This document shows, in pieces, positions 1 to 8,644 of a DNA stretch of 64,000 bases. Every line of letters begins with the position of its first letter. Positions within the stretch are counted from its first letter, which is position 1. Source of the DNA: Psychrobacter vallis (GTDB lineage: Bacteria > Pseudomonadota > Gammaproteobacteria > Pseudomonadales > Moraxellaceae); NCBI RefSeq assembly GCF_904846715.1, contig NZ_CAJHBU010000007.1, positions 62,001 through 126,000 on the forward strand. Direction: 5' to 3'. The position numbers and the translations under genes are program-made. The notes beneath the pieces were generated by a model. That model saw nothing but the letters and a program-made list of their open reading frames with translations, ran no database searches and had not been told where the DNA came from.

Positions 1-693
1 ACAGCAGAGCAAAAGAATTGGCTACAAAATGAATTGGTTAAAGATGAGTCTGAGTATGAACAAACACGACATGCCAATCCTTTACATGCGCTAAAAGATA
101 AACGTGTATTGCTCCTTGCGCTGTATTACCTGCCTGTCACCTTGAGTATTTACGGTTTAAATTTGTGGCTACCCACTATTATCAAACAGTTCGGTGGTGG
201 CAGCGATCTACGAGTTGGTTTCATATCGAGTATTCCTTATATTTTTGGGGTTGTCGGATTATTGATTATTCCACGCAGTAGTGACCGCTTAAATGATCGT
301 TATGGACACCTTGGTTTTCTTTATGCAGTAGGTGCTTTTGCCATGTTCTTAAGTGCTTGGCTCACCTCTCCTGTCTTGCAATTGGTTGCACTATCTGCCG
401 TCGCTTTTTGCTTATTCTCAACGACGGCTGTTTTTTGGACACTGCCGGGCCGATTCTTGACAGGTACCAGTGCAGCGGCTGGTATTGCCTTGATCAATTC
501 CGTGGGTAACTTGGGCGGTTATCTGGGACCTTATGGCATTGGCTTGTTAAAGGAGTACACAGGCCATATGGCAGCAGGCTTGTACTTCCTTTCTATAGTT
601 ATGGTTTTTGGTTTGATCCTAACCTATTTCGTCTATGCCAAATTTGAAAAAAAGACATCCCAAAAAATAAACGTTAGCGAACAAACGTACTAA
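1..693 (+). CDS. MFS transporter, ACS-like, C-terminal half (5' end outside window)
   Basis: The frame is open from the first base, so this is the C-terminal part of a longer protein; the TTG at 34 is not a real start. About 230 residues are visible with six hydrophobic segments. The hydrophilic stretch before them (AEQKNWLQNEL) looks like the central loop of anion:cation symporter (ACS) family MFS permeases, which usually carry organic or sugar acids. The family is inferred from hydropathy and from glycine-rich motifs such as GNLGGYLGPYGIG. The stop lies 11 bases before the start of the AraD1-type gene, so the permease probably imports the sugar acid used by the two downstream enzymes. The substrate cannot be read from the sequence. 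Confidence 0.8.
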   Translation, partial: TAEQKNWLQNELVKDESEYEQTRHANPLHALKDKRVLLLALYYLPVTLSIYGLNLWLPTIIKQFGGGSDLRVGFISSIPYIFGVVGLLIIPRSSDRLNDRYGHLGFLYAVGAFAMFLSAWLTSPVLQLVALSAVAFCLFSTTAVFWTLPGRFLTGTSAAAGIALINSVGNLGGYLGPYGIGLLKEYTGHMAAGLYFLSIVMVFGLILTYFVYAKFEKKTSQKINVSEQTY

Positions 694-704
694 GGACATT
701 GACT

Positions 705-1703
705 ATGAACATCATTCAATTTGAAGCCCAAGACCAGCAGCGCGCGGTTGGCATTGTCGAAAAGAATACCGTCAAACCAGTCAATCAGGTTGAAACGGTT
801 CGAGACTTGGCATTAATGGCAATCGAAAATACCGTGAGCCTAGAGCAACAGATCGAACAATTAGGCTTTGCCTCTGAGAGCTATGACTACGCACAACTAC
901 TAGATAACTTACAGGTACTTCCGCCTTTAGATCATCCAGATACTGCGCATTGTTTTGTCTCAGGGACGGGTTTGACCCATTTAGGCTCTGCCGCTACTCG
1001 TGACAAAATGCACCAACAGAACGCGGCTGATACTGCCTCAGTGACTGACACCATGCGTATATTTCAATTAGGTATTGAAAAAGGTAAACCTGCTGAAGGT
1101 AATGTGGGCGCACAACCTGAATGGTTCTATAAAGGCGACGGCTCTATTGTGGTTCGTCCTGGTGCAGATCTGCCGATGCCTAATTTTGCAGAGGATGGCG
1201 GTGAGGAGCCTGAAATTGCAGGTCTGTATGTGATCGGCCTAGACTCAAAACCATATCGCATTGGCTTTGCCATGGGCAACGAATTTTCTGATCACATCAT
1301 GGAACGTCGAAACTATTTGTACCTTGCCCATTCGAAATTACGTTTCTGCAGTTATGGCCCAGAGCTACGTACGGGTGAGCTGCCAAAACATTTGGTCGGC
1401 ACCAGTCGCCTGCGCCGTGATGGTGACGTGATTTGGGAAAAAGAATTTTTATCAGGTGAAGACAATATGTGTCATAGCCTAACCAATCTTGAATACCACC
1501 ATTTTAAATATCAGCAATTTTTAAAACCAGGTGATGTGCATATTCATTATTTTGGTACGGCGACGCTGTCATTTGCAGACGGTATACAAACCCAAATTGG
1601 TGATGAATTCGAGATTGAGATGAAAGAATTTGGTCATTCTTTAAAAAATAAGATTGCACATACTCAACCTGAACTATCCATTGGTTCAGTTAAAACACTC
1701 TAA
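705..1703 (+). CDS. AraD1/GguC-family protein (FAA-hydrolase fold), probable 2-keto-3-deoxy sugar acid dehydratase
   Basis: The protein has 332 residues. The start is ATG at 705, preceded by AAGGA at 692-696; a TTG two codons earlier is less likely. The sequence resembles the fumarylacetoacetate hydrolase superfamily branch called AraD1 or GguC, with an acidic metal-site region (EDGGEEPEIAGLYVIG, mid-protein) and a C-terminal HIHYFGTATLSFADG block. Known members work in non-phosphorylated pentose or sugar-acid pathways, dehydrating a 2-keto-3-deoxy acid to alpha-ketoglutarate semialdehyde. The next gene encodes the dehydrogenase for exactly that product, which supports the role. The ten-base gap and its SD sequence indicate one operon with the flanking genes. 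The exact sugar acid (arabonate, xylonate, glucarate or other) is unknown. Confidence 0.75.
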   Translation: MNIIQFEAQDQQRAVGIVEKNTVKPVNQVETVRDLALMAIENTVSLEQQIEQLGFASESYDYAQLLDNLQVLPPLDHPDTAHCFVSGTGLTHLGSAATRDKMHQQNAADTASVTDTMRIFQLGIEKGKPAEGNVGAQPEWFYKGDGSIVVRPGADLPMPNFAEDGGEEPEIAGLYVIGLDSKPYRIGFAMGNEFSDHIMERRNYLYLAHSKLRFCSYGPELRTGELPKHLVGTSRLRRDGDVIWEKEFLSGEDNMCHSLTNLEYHHFKYQQFLKPGDVHIHYFGTATLSFADGIQTQIGDEFEIEMKEFGHSLKNKIAHTQPELSIGSVKTL

Positions 1704-1713
1704 GGAGAATACT

Positions 1714-3288
1714 ATGGTTATTGGACAAAATTTTATTGCAGGTCAACGCAGTGCGCTTGGCAGTAAAGTCTTACAAAGCGTTAATGCCAGCACAGGAGAA
1801 GCCTTGGATTATGAGTTTCATCAAGCCACTGAAGAAGAGGTCAATCAGGCGTGCGAAGCCGCCAGTGAAGCCTTTAAAAGCTATCGTAATACGTTACCTG
1901 AACAGCGTGCGTTATTTCTAGAAGCGATTGCCGATGAACTGGACGCTCTAGGACAAGATTTTCTCGAAAATATTTCTCAAGAAACCGCGCTACCACTTGC
2001 ACGCTTACAAGGTGAACGTGGTCGTACCAGTGGTCAAATGCGCTTATTTGCTAAAGTGCTACGCCGCGGTGACTATTTAGGGGCGCGTATCGATACAGCA
2101 TTGCCTGAGCGCCAGCCCATGCCACGTGTAGATTTGCGTCAGGTGAAGATAGGAGTCGGTCCGATTGCTGTGTTTGGAGCCAGTAACTTTCCTTTAGCCT
2201 TTTCGACAGCGGGCGGTGATACGGCTTCTGCGTTAGCGGCAGGCTGCCCTGTGGTTGTCAAAGCCCACAGTGGACATATGGTAACGGCGGATCAAGTCGC
2301 ACAAGCGATCGATAGAGCGGTTGCGAGCACCAATATGCCTAAAGGCGTGTTCAGTATGGTTTATGGCAGTGGTGTTGGTGAAACACTCGTTAAACATCCA
2401 TTGATTCAAGCAGTTGGTTTTACGGGTTCACTAAAAGGCGGTCAAGCCCTAAGTGCTATGGCAGCCGCTCGTCCCAATCCTATTCCGGTATTTGCAGAAA
2501 TGAGTAGTATCAATCCCATGCTTATGCTACCAGCTGCTCTAAAAAATCGCGGTGATAGCATTGCTCAAGACTTAGCAGATTCTGTCGTGATGGGCTGTGG
2601 ACAATTTTGTACCAATCCTGGTTTAGTTATTGGAATTAAATCACCTGAATATAGCCAATTTATTGAGAAGCTGACAGATACCATCAATGCCAAACCTGCA
2701 CAAACCATGTTGAATGCCGGTACGCTAAAAAGCTACTCGTCAGGTCTGGAAGATTTGATGGCGCATGAAGGGTTTGAGCATTTGGCAGGACAAGCTCAAC
2801 AAGGAGATCAGGCTCAACCGCAACTGTTTAAAGCAGACGTAGAATTACTGCTAGCAGGAAATCAGTTGCTACAAGAAGAGATTTTTGGTCCTGCAACGAT
2901 AGTCATTGAAGTCAAAGACAAAGAGCAGTTGATTCAAGCACTCAGTAGCATGAACGGCCAATTAACAGCCGCTTTGATTGCAGATGAAGCCGATTTTTCT
3001 GAATTCGCGGACGTTGTACCTGTATTAGAAGAGAAAGCTGGACGCCTACTATTAAACGGTTATCCAACAGGGGTAGAGGTCTGTGAGGCAATGGTACACG
3101 GCGGACCTTATCCTGCAACGTCCGATGCACGCGGCACTTCGGTCGGAACGCTGGCAATTGACCGTTATCTGCGCCCTGTGTGTTATCAAAATTATCCCCA
3201 AAGCTTATTACCAGAAGCGCTGAAGGATGAGAATCCATTCAATATTTTGAGACTGGTCAACGGTGAAATGACTCGAAATAAGATTTAA
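1714..3288 (+). CDS. alpha-ketoglutaric semialdehyde (2,5-dioxopentanoate) dehydrogenase
   Basis: A 524-residue aldehyde dehydrogenase. The start is ATG 1714, preceded by AAGGAG; an in-frame ATG at 1654 would overlap the upstream gene and is rejected. Visible ALDH features are SNFP (157-160) with the cofactor-binding lysine in VVVKAHSGH (Lys183), the FTGS loop (236-239), general base Glu262 (FAEMSS) and nucleophile Cys299 (GQFCTN). Length and motif wording match the alpha-KGSA dehydrogenase branch, which oxidises 2,5-dioxopentanoate to 2-oxoglutarate with NAD(P)+. It completes the sugar-acid route begun by the AraD1-like enzyme and feeds the TCA cycle. A strong terminator follows, so it ends the operon. 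Confidence 0.88.
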   Translation: MVIGQNFIAGQRSALGSKVLQSVNASTGEALDYEFHQATEEEVNQACEAASEAFKSYRNTLPEQRALFLEAIADELDALGQDFLENISQETALPLARLQGERGRTSGQMRLFAKVLRRGDYLGARIDTALPERQPMPRVDLRQVKIGVGPIAVFGASNFPLAFSTAGGDTASALAAGCPVVVKAHSGHMVTADQVAQAIDRAVASTNMPKGVFSMVYGSGVGETLVKHPLIQAVGFTGSLKGGQALSAMAAARPNPIPVFAEMSSINPMLMLPAALKNRGDSIAQDLADSVVMGCGQFCTNPGLVIGIKSPEYSQFIEKLTDTINAKPAQTMLNAGTLKSYSSGLEDLMAHEGFEHLAGQAQQGDQAQPQLFKADVELLLAGNQLLQEEIFGPATIVIEVKDKEQLIQALSSMNGQLTAALIADEADFSEFADVVPVLEEKAGRLLLNGYPTGVEVCEAMVHGGPYPATSDARGTSVGTLAIDRYLRPVCYQNYPQSLLPEALKDENPFNILRLVNGEMTRNKI

Positions 3289-3295
3289 TTCAAAT

Positions 3296-3326
3296 AAAAA
3301 GAGACCATTAACTGGTCTCTTTTTTT
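3296..3326 (+). terminator. Rho-independent terminator of the sugar-acid operon
   Basis: A stem of AAAAAGAGACCA and TGGTCTCTTTTTTT with a short loop, ending in seven T residues, starts 8 bases after the dehydrogenase stop codon. Confidence 0.9.
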
Positions 3327-4004
3327 ATTTTATCAAGTAAGAGATATTCATCTTAATAACCTATGCTAAAACCTGAACCTTTCCTAACCTGCGTGCAAGC
3401 CATAGAAATATCATGGGTTTCAATCGCATAAAGTAATCGTGCATTTTAAGAACAGTATAGAAGGTGCTGCAAGCATTAAAAGATCAAATGTCTCATATAT
3501 CCCTAACTCTTCCGCTGATAAAAAAATTATATCGACTTTGGTTTCCACCGCTAATCTTATCCTTTTTAATAAAGTAAAGCCTTCTAGTTTCCCCATCTTG
3601 TCATACCCTATCCCAAATACCCCTTAATCCCTTTATTAATAACGCGTCTAACGTTTTTTTTATGCCTGCTTTTTTCCAATCTATCCGAATATAGCCCACC
3701 TACCCCGTGGCTTGTATTGGTCTATCCGTTGGTCTACTATTCATATAGTCTATTCTAAATAAAACAGAACCATTATATTGCACCCCTGAACTGTTATAAA
3801 TTTTTCTTGCTTGCTGTGCCTGCGCAGCTCGATGCTGCGAAAAACTTATAACAGTTCCGCTGACTCATTTTTATACTGAACTCATTATCTCTCTCAATAA
3901 GTTGACCACTATTAATCAACTCCTCATCGAGTCGTTAGTTTACCAAGTTTAGTTGTACGGTTTTTTCAGCATAGCTCAATCTGATTGCCCTTCAAGAAGC
4001 CGTC
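3327..4004. other. Gene-poor accessory stretch
   Basis: No convincing gene. A 62-codon frame at 3439-3627 lacks an SD sequence and any recognisable composition. The only structured item is the dispersed hairpin repeat at about 3745-3895. The right end runs into the AtoE remnant. This looks like a scar left by loss or exchange of genes. Confidence 0.6.
3745..3895 (-). repeat. Dispersed hairpin repeat, copy A
   Basis: The core 3788-3857 is a near-perfect inverted repeat: GAACTGTTATAAATTTTTC at 3788-3806 pairs with 3839-3857, with one mismatch. Inside lie CTTGCTTGCTGTGCC and GCAGCTCGATGCTGCG. Outside the hairpin, TCTAAATAAAACAGAACC on the left and CTGACTC, then TTTTATACTGAAC, on the right also occur around copy B at about 17.13-17.28 kb in opposite orientation. 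The repeat unit is therefore about 150 bp, larger than the hairpin. No coding potential. Confidence 0.8.
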
Positions 4005-4250
4005 AGTGGTGGATAGTGGGCAGTTCAAGCGCCCATCATGTTAGAAGCAGCAGAAATACTAGGTAATGACCCTGAAAAAGTTGCCATGGCGGTTGCATGG
4101 GGTGATGCGTGGACAAATATGATCCAGCCATTCTGGGCGTTGCCAGCCTTGGCAATCGCTGGATTGAAAGCCAAAGATATTATGGGATTTTGTGTGATTG
4201 TGTTGATTGTCAGTGGTATTGTGATCGGCTTAGGACTGTTGTTCTTGTAA
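4005..4250 (+). pseudogene. C-terminal remnant of AtoE-type short-chain fatty acid transporter
   Basis: From 4005 one frame reads S-G-G-stop-W-A-V-Q-A-P-I, then continues open from ATG 4038 for 70 residues (GDAWTNMIQPFWALPALAIAG and a final membrane helix). This wording matches the C-terminal end of AtoE-family short-chain fatty acid permeases, which are about 440 residues long. Only about 80 residues remain. TAG at 4014-4016 sits in the conserved SGG.WAVQ motif, where a glutamine codon (CAG) is expected. Nothing upstream of 4005 reads as AtoE, so most of the gene has been lost. A terminator hairpin still follows. Confidence 0.8.
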
Positions 4251-4273
4251 ACATCATTGAAAGACTAAAAATC

Positions 4274-4308
4274 TGACCTTGCCTTTTTTAAGGGTGAGGT
4301 TTTTTTGT
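4274..4308 (+). terminator. Probable terminator after the AtoE remnant
   Basis: ACCTTGCCTT pairs with AAGGGTGAGGT using several G-T pairs, followed by TTTTTTT. It is likely the original terminator of the lost transporter gene. Confidence 0.6.
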
Positions 4309-4502
4309 GGGTAGAAATATCAGGCTGACTTAAATGAGAAGTTTTGAAGATCAAAAGCTCAACACGCTCTAAATACGGTTATAAATTCCAATAAAAACGC
4401 TACTGTTTTAAAGGAAAACAGGTAAAATATAAAAGTCAAATTCTACCGACTGATGTTTTGAAAAACTGACTATTATTAAATAAATTCTACTGAGGATGAG
4501 CC

Positions 4503-5030
4503 ATGAAGTGGACTGTATTGGTGTGTTCGCTACCGTTGTTGACTGCTTGTATGAGCATAAAAAATGTAAAAGAATTACCAGCCGAGCTAATTTATCAGCC
4601 CCCAGTATCAGGTGCAACCGCAACTATTATGGGTAAAATGGAACCACGACATACTAGGCTTGTCGGTGATCGCATCGCTTTTATTATGGAGATTGATGGT
4701 AAGCGTGTCCCTAAAGAGAAAAAAGAGACTTACAGCGATACTTGGGATAATGTCTACCCGATTACGACGGGTGAGCACACATTAACGGTTACTTATCGTA
4801 TGGCAGGACACTATACTATACCGACTAAAATTACGTTTGATGCCAAAGCCAACAATGACTATCAGCTGGACTTCGCTACTGATATCGGTACGGCATGGTT
4901 TAGTAAAGACAGCTATGTTGATTTTTGGATCAAGGATAAATCAACAGAAAAACCTGTGACAGAGGTAGTGCGAACTGCGCCACCACCTGAGCCGAGGGTT
5001 GTTTCTTATCCAATAATTATTAATAGATAA
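4503..5030 (+). CDS. Putative lipoprotein of unknown function
   Basis: A 175-residue protein with a short signal peptide ending in a lipobox (LLTAC, Cys16), so it is probably a lipid-anchored envelope protein. The mature part reads like a small beta-rich domain, with phrases such as GKRVPKEKKETYSD, TTGEHTLTVTYRMAGHY and ANNDYQLDF. This resembles the layout of PEGA-like or DUF-type lipoproteins, where a TGEHTL phrase is common. It ends in a proline-rich tail. GAGGATGAGCC precedes ATG 4503. I do not recognise a specific family. It stands alone, between the AtoE remnant and the exporter gene. Confidence 0.7.
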   Translation: MKWTVLVCSLPLLTACMSIKNVKELPAELIYQPPVSGATATIMGKMEPRHTRLVGDRIAFIMEIDGKRVPKEKKETYSDTWDNVYPITTGEHTLTVTYRMAGHYTIPTKITFDAKANNDYQLDFATDIGTAWFSKDSYVDFWIKDKSTEKPVTEVVRTAPPPEPRVVSYPIIINR

Positions 5031-5103
5031 ATGAGAAAGAATTGTCCAGCAACAGCGCTATTACTAAACCCAATAACCAGTCATCACTTCCTAGGCCAAC
5101 TAT

Positions 5104-6054
5104 ATGACCCCTTTATACACCGCATTGGCTGTACTGGTTACCTTTATTTGGGGTGTAAACTTTACCTTTATTGCGTGGGGGCTTGAAAGCTTTCCGCCAC
5201 TGATGCTCACCGCCCTGCGTTTTTTCTTTACCGCCGTGCCACTGGTCTTTTTTCTGAAACCGCCCAAATTTAACCGTACATTATTCATTTATGCCATCGG
5301 TACGTTTGTCATGCAGTATGCTTTTGTATTTACTGCCATGCACTTAGGGGCATCGGCTGGGTTGACGGCACTATTATTACAGATTCAGATTTTCATCACC
5401 GTATTGCTGGCGTATTTCATATTGGGTGAGGCCGTGAGTCGAATGCAAATCATCGGTATGCTGGTCGGTGTGTTAGGGCTTAGCGTCATCGCGTTAAACC
5501 TTGGTGGTGATATGCCTTTGGCTGGGTTCGTCTGTATCTTGATTGCGGCCATAGGCTGGAGCTTTGGCAACATTGCCTCAAAGCAGGCATCAACACAAGC
5601 AACCTTAATAGCGGCGCAGCAAGGATCAGGCGTGTCTATTATCTCGTCTAATACTGGAAAGAATAAAGCATCCGCGCTGTCTGCTCTTGCACTGGTAGTC
5701 TGGGGCGGTCTGATTGCTTGTGTGATTTTGACTATATCTTCTCTCATATTTGAGACCGAGGCATGGCAGCTGGCAACGTTTACCGAGTCGTCGCTCAAGT
5801 CTTGGCTATCGCTTGGATTTATCGTATATGTCTCAACGCTGATAGGCTTTGGACTGTGGGCGCATCTGCTCAGTCAAAATACGGCGTCTAAAGTGATGCC
5901 GTTTGCTCTATTGGTGCCGGTATTTGGGATGACAACCTCAGTGCTGCTCACAGGGGAGGTGGTGACGTGGTGGAAAATGCTGGCAATGATGCTGATCTTG
6001 TCAGGACTAGTGTTGGCAAATATAAAGATGCGGAGAAAGCCTCAATTGGCTTGA
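5104..6054 (+). CDS. eamA: EamA-family (DMT) exporter, similar to cysteine/O-acetylserine exporter EamA
   Basis: A 316-residue inner-membrane protein with ten hydrophobic segments arranged as two EamA repeats. The N-terminus (TFIWGVNFTFIAWGLESFPPLMLTALRF) and the block GLWAHLLSQNTASKVMPFALLVPVFGM closely follow E. coli EamA (YdeD), which exports O-acetylserine and cysteine. Length is normal for the family. A roughly 20-residue serine/glutamine-rich insert after the first repeat (QASTQATLIAAQQGSG region) is unusual. SD is weak (TAGG 5091-5094). The gene appears monocistronic. Substrate by homology only; other DMT exporters carry different amino acids or metabolites. Confidence 0.8.
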   Translation: MTPLYTALAVLVTFIWGVNFTFIAWGLESFPPLMLTALRFFFTAVPLVFFLKPPKFNRTLFIYAIGTFVMQYAFVFTAMHLGASAGLTALLLQIQIFITVLLAYFILGEAVSRMQIIGMLVGVLGLSVIALNLGGDMPLAGFVCILIAAIGWSFGNIASKQASTQATLIAAQQGSGVSIISSNTGKNKASALSALALVVWGGLIACVILTISSLIFETEAWQLATFTESSLKSWLSLGFIVYVSTLIGFGLWAHLLSQNTASKVMPFALLVPVFGMTTSVLLTGEVVTWWKMLAMMLILSGLVLANIKMRRKPQLA

Positions 6055-6194
6055 AATCTATGTTTTGAATGCTAGGCTTTAAATACTAGAAAATTGCGGG
6101 TTGTTATAGTGATGTAATCATAGACTGCCTCAAGAGACTTGCCCGATGTCATTACCCAAAAATTCAATTATAGTAGACGTTAAAACAAACTACT

Positions 6195-6476
6195 TTAGGG
6201 GCTGTATAGAATTCACAAATAGGCACTGCTGATCGCTAAAACTGTTCCAGACAAGGCGCAAGTCGATGATAATGTTAATACCTTAGCGAGACTTGCAACG
6301 CAGTATGGGGCAGTTTTAGCATCAGCCCCAATAATAAAGCAGGGGACAGGACTCTTTTTTGCCGCTTCATTGTTAAAAATAGCCGTATAGAATGACTATA
6401 TTTACTATTTTTATCTTCGAGTCGCCTAAAAAATAGTCTCTGTCAGTGCCATGGTCGAATTCTATACAGCCCCTAA
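6195..6476. mobile_element. Small TIR-bounded non-coding element (MITE-like)
   Basis: Bases 6195-6214 (TTAGGGGCTGTATAGAATTC) are repeated exactly, inverted, at 6457-6476. Taking GGGGCTG as the outer end gives a 276-bp unit, 6198-6473, flanked on both sides by TA. It encodes nothing. Inside, 6229-6264 and 6290-6325 form a second imperfect inverted repeat of 36 bases per arm (CTGAT.GCTAAAACTG outer part, GCAAGTC inner part). Ends starting GGGGCTG recall IS1595/IS1016-type elements, but no 8-bp target duplication is visible; the flanking TA could instead be a 2-bp duplication. The right TIR lies 19 bases upstream of the start codon of the next gene. Confidence 0.6.
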
Positions 6477-6495
6477 TAATATTAAGGATAAAACA

Positions 6496-7200
6496 ATGAA
6501 AACATTAGGATTGTGTGTGGCAGCAGGACTGAGTTTAAGCGCTTGTGCGACTGGTATGAATGGTGGCACGACGGATAATACCAATCAAAACAATGTGGTG
6601 ACCCAATACCCTATTGAGACTGCCATGCTCAATATATATACCAAAGAGCGTAGCCAAAAACTGGTAGCCGTTGTCGGCAACCAAAGTGCCTCAGCAGATA
6701 TTCAAGTCACGCCTAAAGGCAATATGGTATTCAACAATAAACCCGTACAAGCGGCCGAAGTAAACACGATTAATAAAGTGAACAATCAAATTACCAATCA
6801 ATCAGTCGCTATCAACTACTTTACCCTAAACCCTTTAGTATTCCACGGTTTCACTGATAGCACAGGCAAATACTCACTATCGAACCAAACGACCACTATT
6901 CCTAAGATGGCGACGGTTGGAGCCTCTAGCAAGTTGATTACTGAAAACGTATACAGCGATCGCAGTATGAGTAAAAAAATCGGCACGTATAACCAAGATT
7001 GGTCGTTGACGCGAGATACCAATAACACGGCGTGGTTCTGTATAGAAACCTCAGGAAACTTACTGCTCAACTACGATTCTGCTGGAACTTCATCAGAATG
7101 CTACAAAATCAATGCTCGAGGCGACATCTTAGCCAGCAAAGTCACGGTCAGTCAGCCGACTGCCGATGGTACTAAAACCGTCACTTTTACCAATAAATAG
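6496..7200 (+). CDS. Putative lipoprotein of unknown function
   Basis: A 234-residue protein starting at ATG 6496, preceded by AAGGA; an upstream in-frame ATG at 6451 lies in the mobile element TIR and is rejected. Signal peptide MKTLGLCVAAGLSLSAC with lipobox LSAC. The mature part is Asn/Thr/Gln-rich, begins with a flexible Gly/Thr/Asn linker, and contains two cysteines far apart (CIETSG and SSECYK) that could form a disulfide. I do not recognise a family. The element ending just upstream has probably replaced or supplied its promoter. A good terminator follows. Confidence 0.75.
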   Translation: MKTLGLCVAAGLSLSACATGMNGGTTDNTNQNNVVTQYPIETAMLNIYTKERSQKLVAVVGNQSASADIQVTPKGNMVFNNKPVQAAEVNTINKVNNQITNQSVAINYFTLNPLVFHGFTDSTGKYSLSNQTTTIPKMATVGASSKLITENVYSDRSMSKKIGTYNQDWSLTRDTNNTAWFCIETSGNLLLNYDSAGTSSECYKINARGDILASKVTVSQPTADGTKTVTFTNK

Positions 7201-7244
7201 TACTTTACCAGAAATTAACAACTATCCTTATCTCATAAAACAAG

Positions 7245-7273
7245 AAATGGCGCCTCACGTGGGCGCCATTTTT
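7245..7273 (+). terminator. Rho-independent terminator
   Basis: AAATGGCGCC and GGCGCCATTT form a perfect 10-bp stem with a 7-base loop and trailing T residues, 44 bases after the lipoprotein stop. The A-rich left flank makes it usable for the converging small gene on the other strand too. Confidence 0.9.
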
Positions 7274-7292
7274 ACGGGGTTAAACATAGTGA

Positions 7293-7568
7293 CTAAGCAT
7301 GTTTTTTGTGAATATTTTTATTCTGATATTTGCTTTTTACTTGTTGAGCAGTAGGCGGTCTTTTTGACTGATGCTGTGACGCCACTGCCTTCTTCTCTAC
7401 TTGCTTCTTCTTTACCTGCTTATGTTTGTGATCATATTTTACAACAGCTTTTTGATGCTGCATTTGAGCCGTATGATGTCTAGTGACGTCAGGCGCAGCA
7501 TTGGCCTGACTGATCATTGTCAAGCAAGCAGTCACTGCTAAAATCGAACTTATCATTATATTTTTCAT
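7293..7568 (-). CDS. Small secreted His/Lys/Gln-rich basic protein
   Basis: A 91-residue protein with a clear Sec signal peptide (cleavage expected after ANA, about residue 24). The mature 67 residues are almost entirely His, Lys, Gln, Val and Ala (HHTAQMQHQK, KYDHKHKQVKKKQVEKK) with no cysteine. Low complexity and high positive charge suggest a disordered periplasmic peptide, possibly metal- or polyanion-binding; this is inference from composition only. No named family is recognised. TGAGAACTGATA precedes the ATG, a moderate SD. It is a single-gene unit converging on the lipoprotein gene. Confidence 0.65.
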   Translation of the reverse strand: MKNIMISSILAVTACLTMISQANAAPDVTRHHTAQMQHQKAVVKYDHKHKQVKKKQVEKKAVASQHQSKRPPTAQQVKSKYQNKNIHKKHA

Positions 7569-7792
7569 TATCAGTTCTCGTCTGAACTCATATCAGTTAT
7601 GAGTGGTAATTGAAGATGCTTTATTGAATATCAAGTAAAACAACTACATGATAAAAAGCATCGTGATAAAGAGTAACTCTATCGACAACGAAAATGATAA
7701 ACGATTCCAACGTTAAGTAGATTTATGAAACTTGAAGAAAGGTTACCACTATTGCTAGCGCGCTTTAATCACTTTTATGAGACCGCAACACA

Positions 7793-8596
7793 CTACAACA
7801 CCCCAATCCCACTCAGTAATAATTGCCCACCAGCAAATAACAGCAACACACCAAATGCACGTTTAAGCATTAATGCTGGCAGGATATGTGCCAGTTTGGC
7901 ACCGACTTTTGCCATCGCAAAGCTAGCAACCGAAACACATAAAAATCCAGTGATATGTACAAAGCCTATCGTGCCTTCAGGAAGATTGACCACATCTTGA
8001 CCGAACCAAGCAAAACCTAACGCGCCAGCCACGGCAATCGGCAAACCACAAGCGGCTGACGTTCCAACGGATTGCTTCATCGGTAATCCGGCCCAATTTA
8101 AAAATGGCACAGTCAAGCTGCCACCACCAATACCAAAAATAGACGAGGCCATACCAATCCCAGTACCCGCGCCAAACTGTACGCCTGCCGCAGGTAACGG
8201 CTTATCCAATTGCTCTTTGTTAGATAAAAACAGCATTTTGAGCGCCATCAATAATGCTCCAATACCAATAATAATCTGCAATACCCGACCGTCAATCATA
8301 TCAGCAATGCCAGCGCCAACTAAACCGCCAATGACGAGTCCTAATGCCATACTGCGCCAAACTTCCCAGCGTACACCGCCGCGTTTGTCATGTGCCATCA
8401 AAGAGCTGATAGACGTCACAATAATAGTGGCAAGCGACGTACCAATTGCCAAGTGGGTAATGACTTCAGGCGGAAAATGATACGCCGTAAAAATCCATAC
8501 CAATACTGGTACGATAATCATACCGCCGCCCACCCCAAACAAGCCAGCACTCAGACCCGCAAACGCACCTGCAATAACAAACCACACATACAACAT
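7793..8596 (-). CDS. TauE/SafE-family membrane permease, last gene of the malonate operon
   Basis: A 267-residue protein with eight hydrophobic segments and both family hallmarks: AGLFGVGGGMIIVPVL near the N-terminus and the repeat-related SSIFGIGGGSLTVPFLNW near residue 155. TauE/SafE proteins move anions such as sulfite, sulfoacetate or other organic acids. It starts 48 bases after the mdcH stop on the same strand, with AAAAGG upstream of its ATG and no terminator between, so it is probably co-transcribed with the mdc genes. It could then be an auxiliary carboxylate exporter or importer. A paralogue with the same architecture lies at 54875-55681. Confidence 0.88.
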   Translation of the reverse strand: MLYVWFVIAGAFAGLSAGLFGVGGGMIIVPVLVWIFTAYHFPPEVITHLAIGTSLATIIVTSISSLMAHDKRGGVRWEVWRSMALGLVIGGLVGAGIADMIDGRVLQIIIGIGALLMALKMLFLSNKEQLDKPLPAAGVQFGAGTGIGMASSIFGIGGGSLTVPFLNWAGLPMKQSVGTSAACGLPIAVAGALGFAWFGQDVVNLPEGTIGFVHITGFLCVSVASFAMAKVGAKLAHILPALMLKRAFGVLLLFAGGQLLLSGIGVL

Positions 8597-8644
8597 GTAG
8601 GGCCTACCTTTTGGTTATGAGGACATAAAATTTCAACCAGCATC

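Noticed and set aside
3439..3627. A 62-codon frame in the gap after the sugar-acid operon
   Set aside because: No SD sequence, low-complexity composition and no recognisable domain; probably chance.
5385..5798. A 137-codon minus-strand frame inside the EamA exporter gene
   Set aside because: It is the antisense of a well-supported membrane protein gene and shows no domain.
6195..6476. Eight-base target duplication of an IS1595-type insertion
   Set aside because: The eight bases outside the GGGGCTG ends on the two sides do not match; only a TA is shared.
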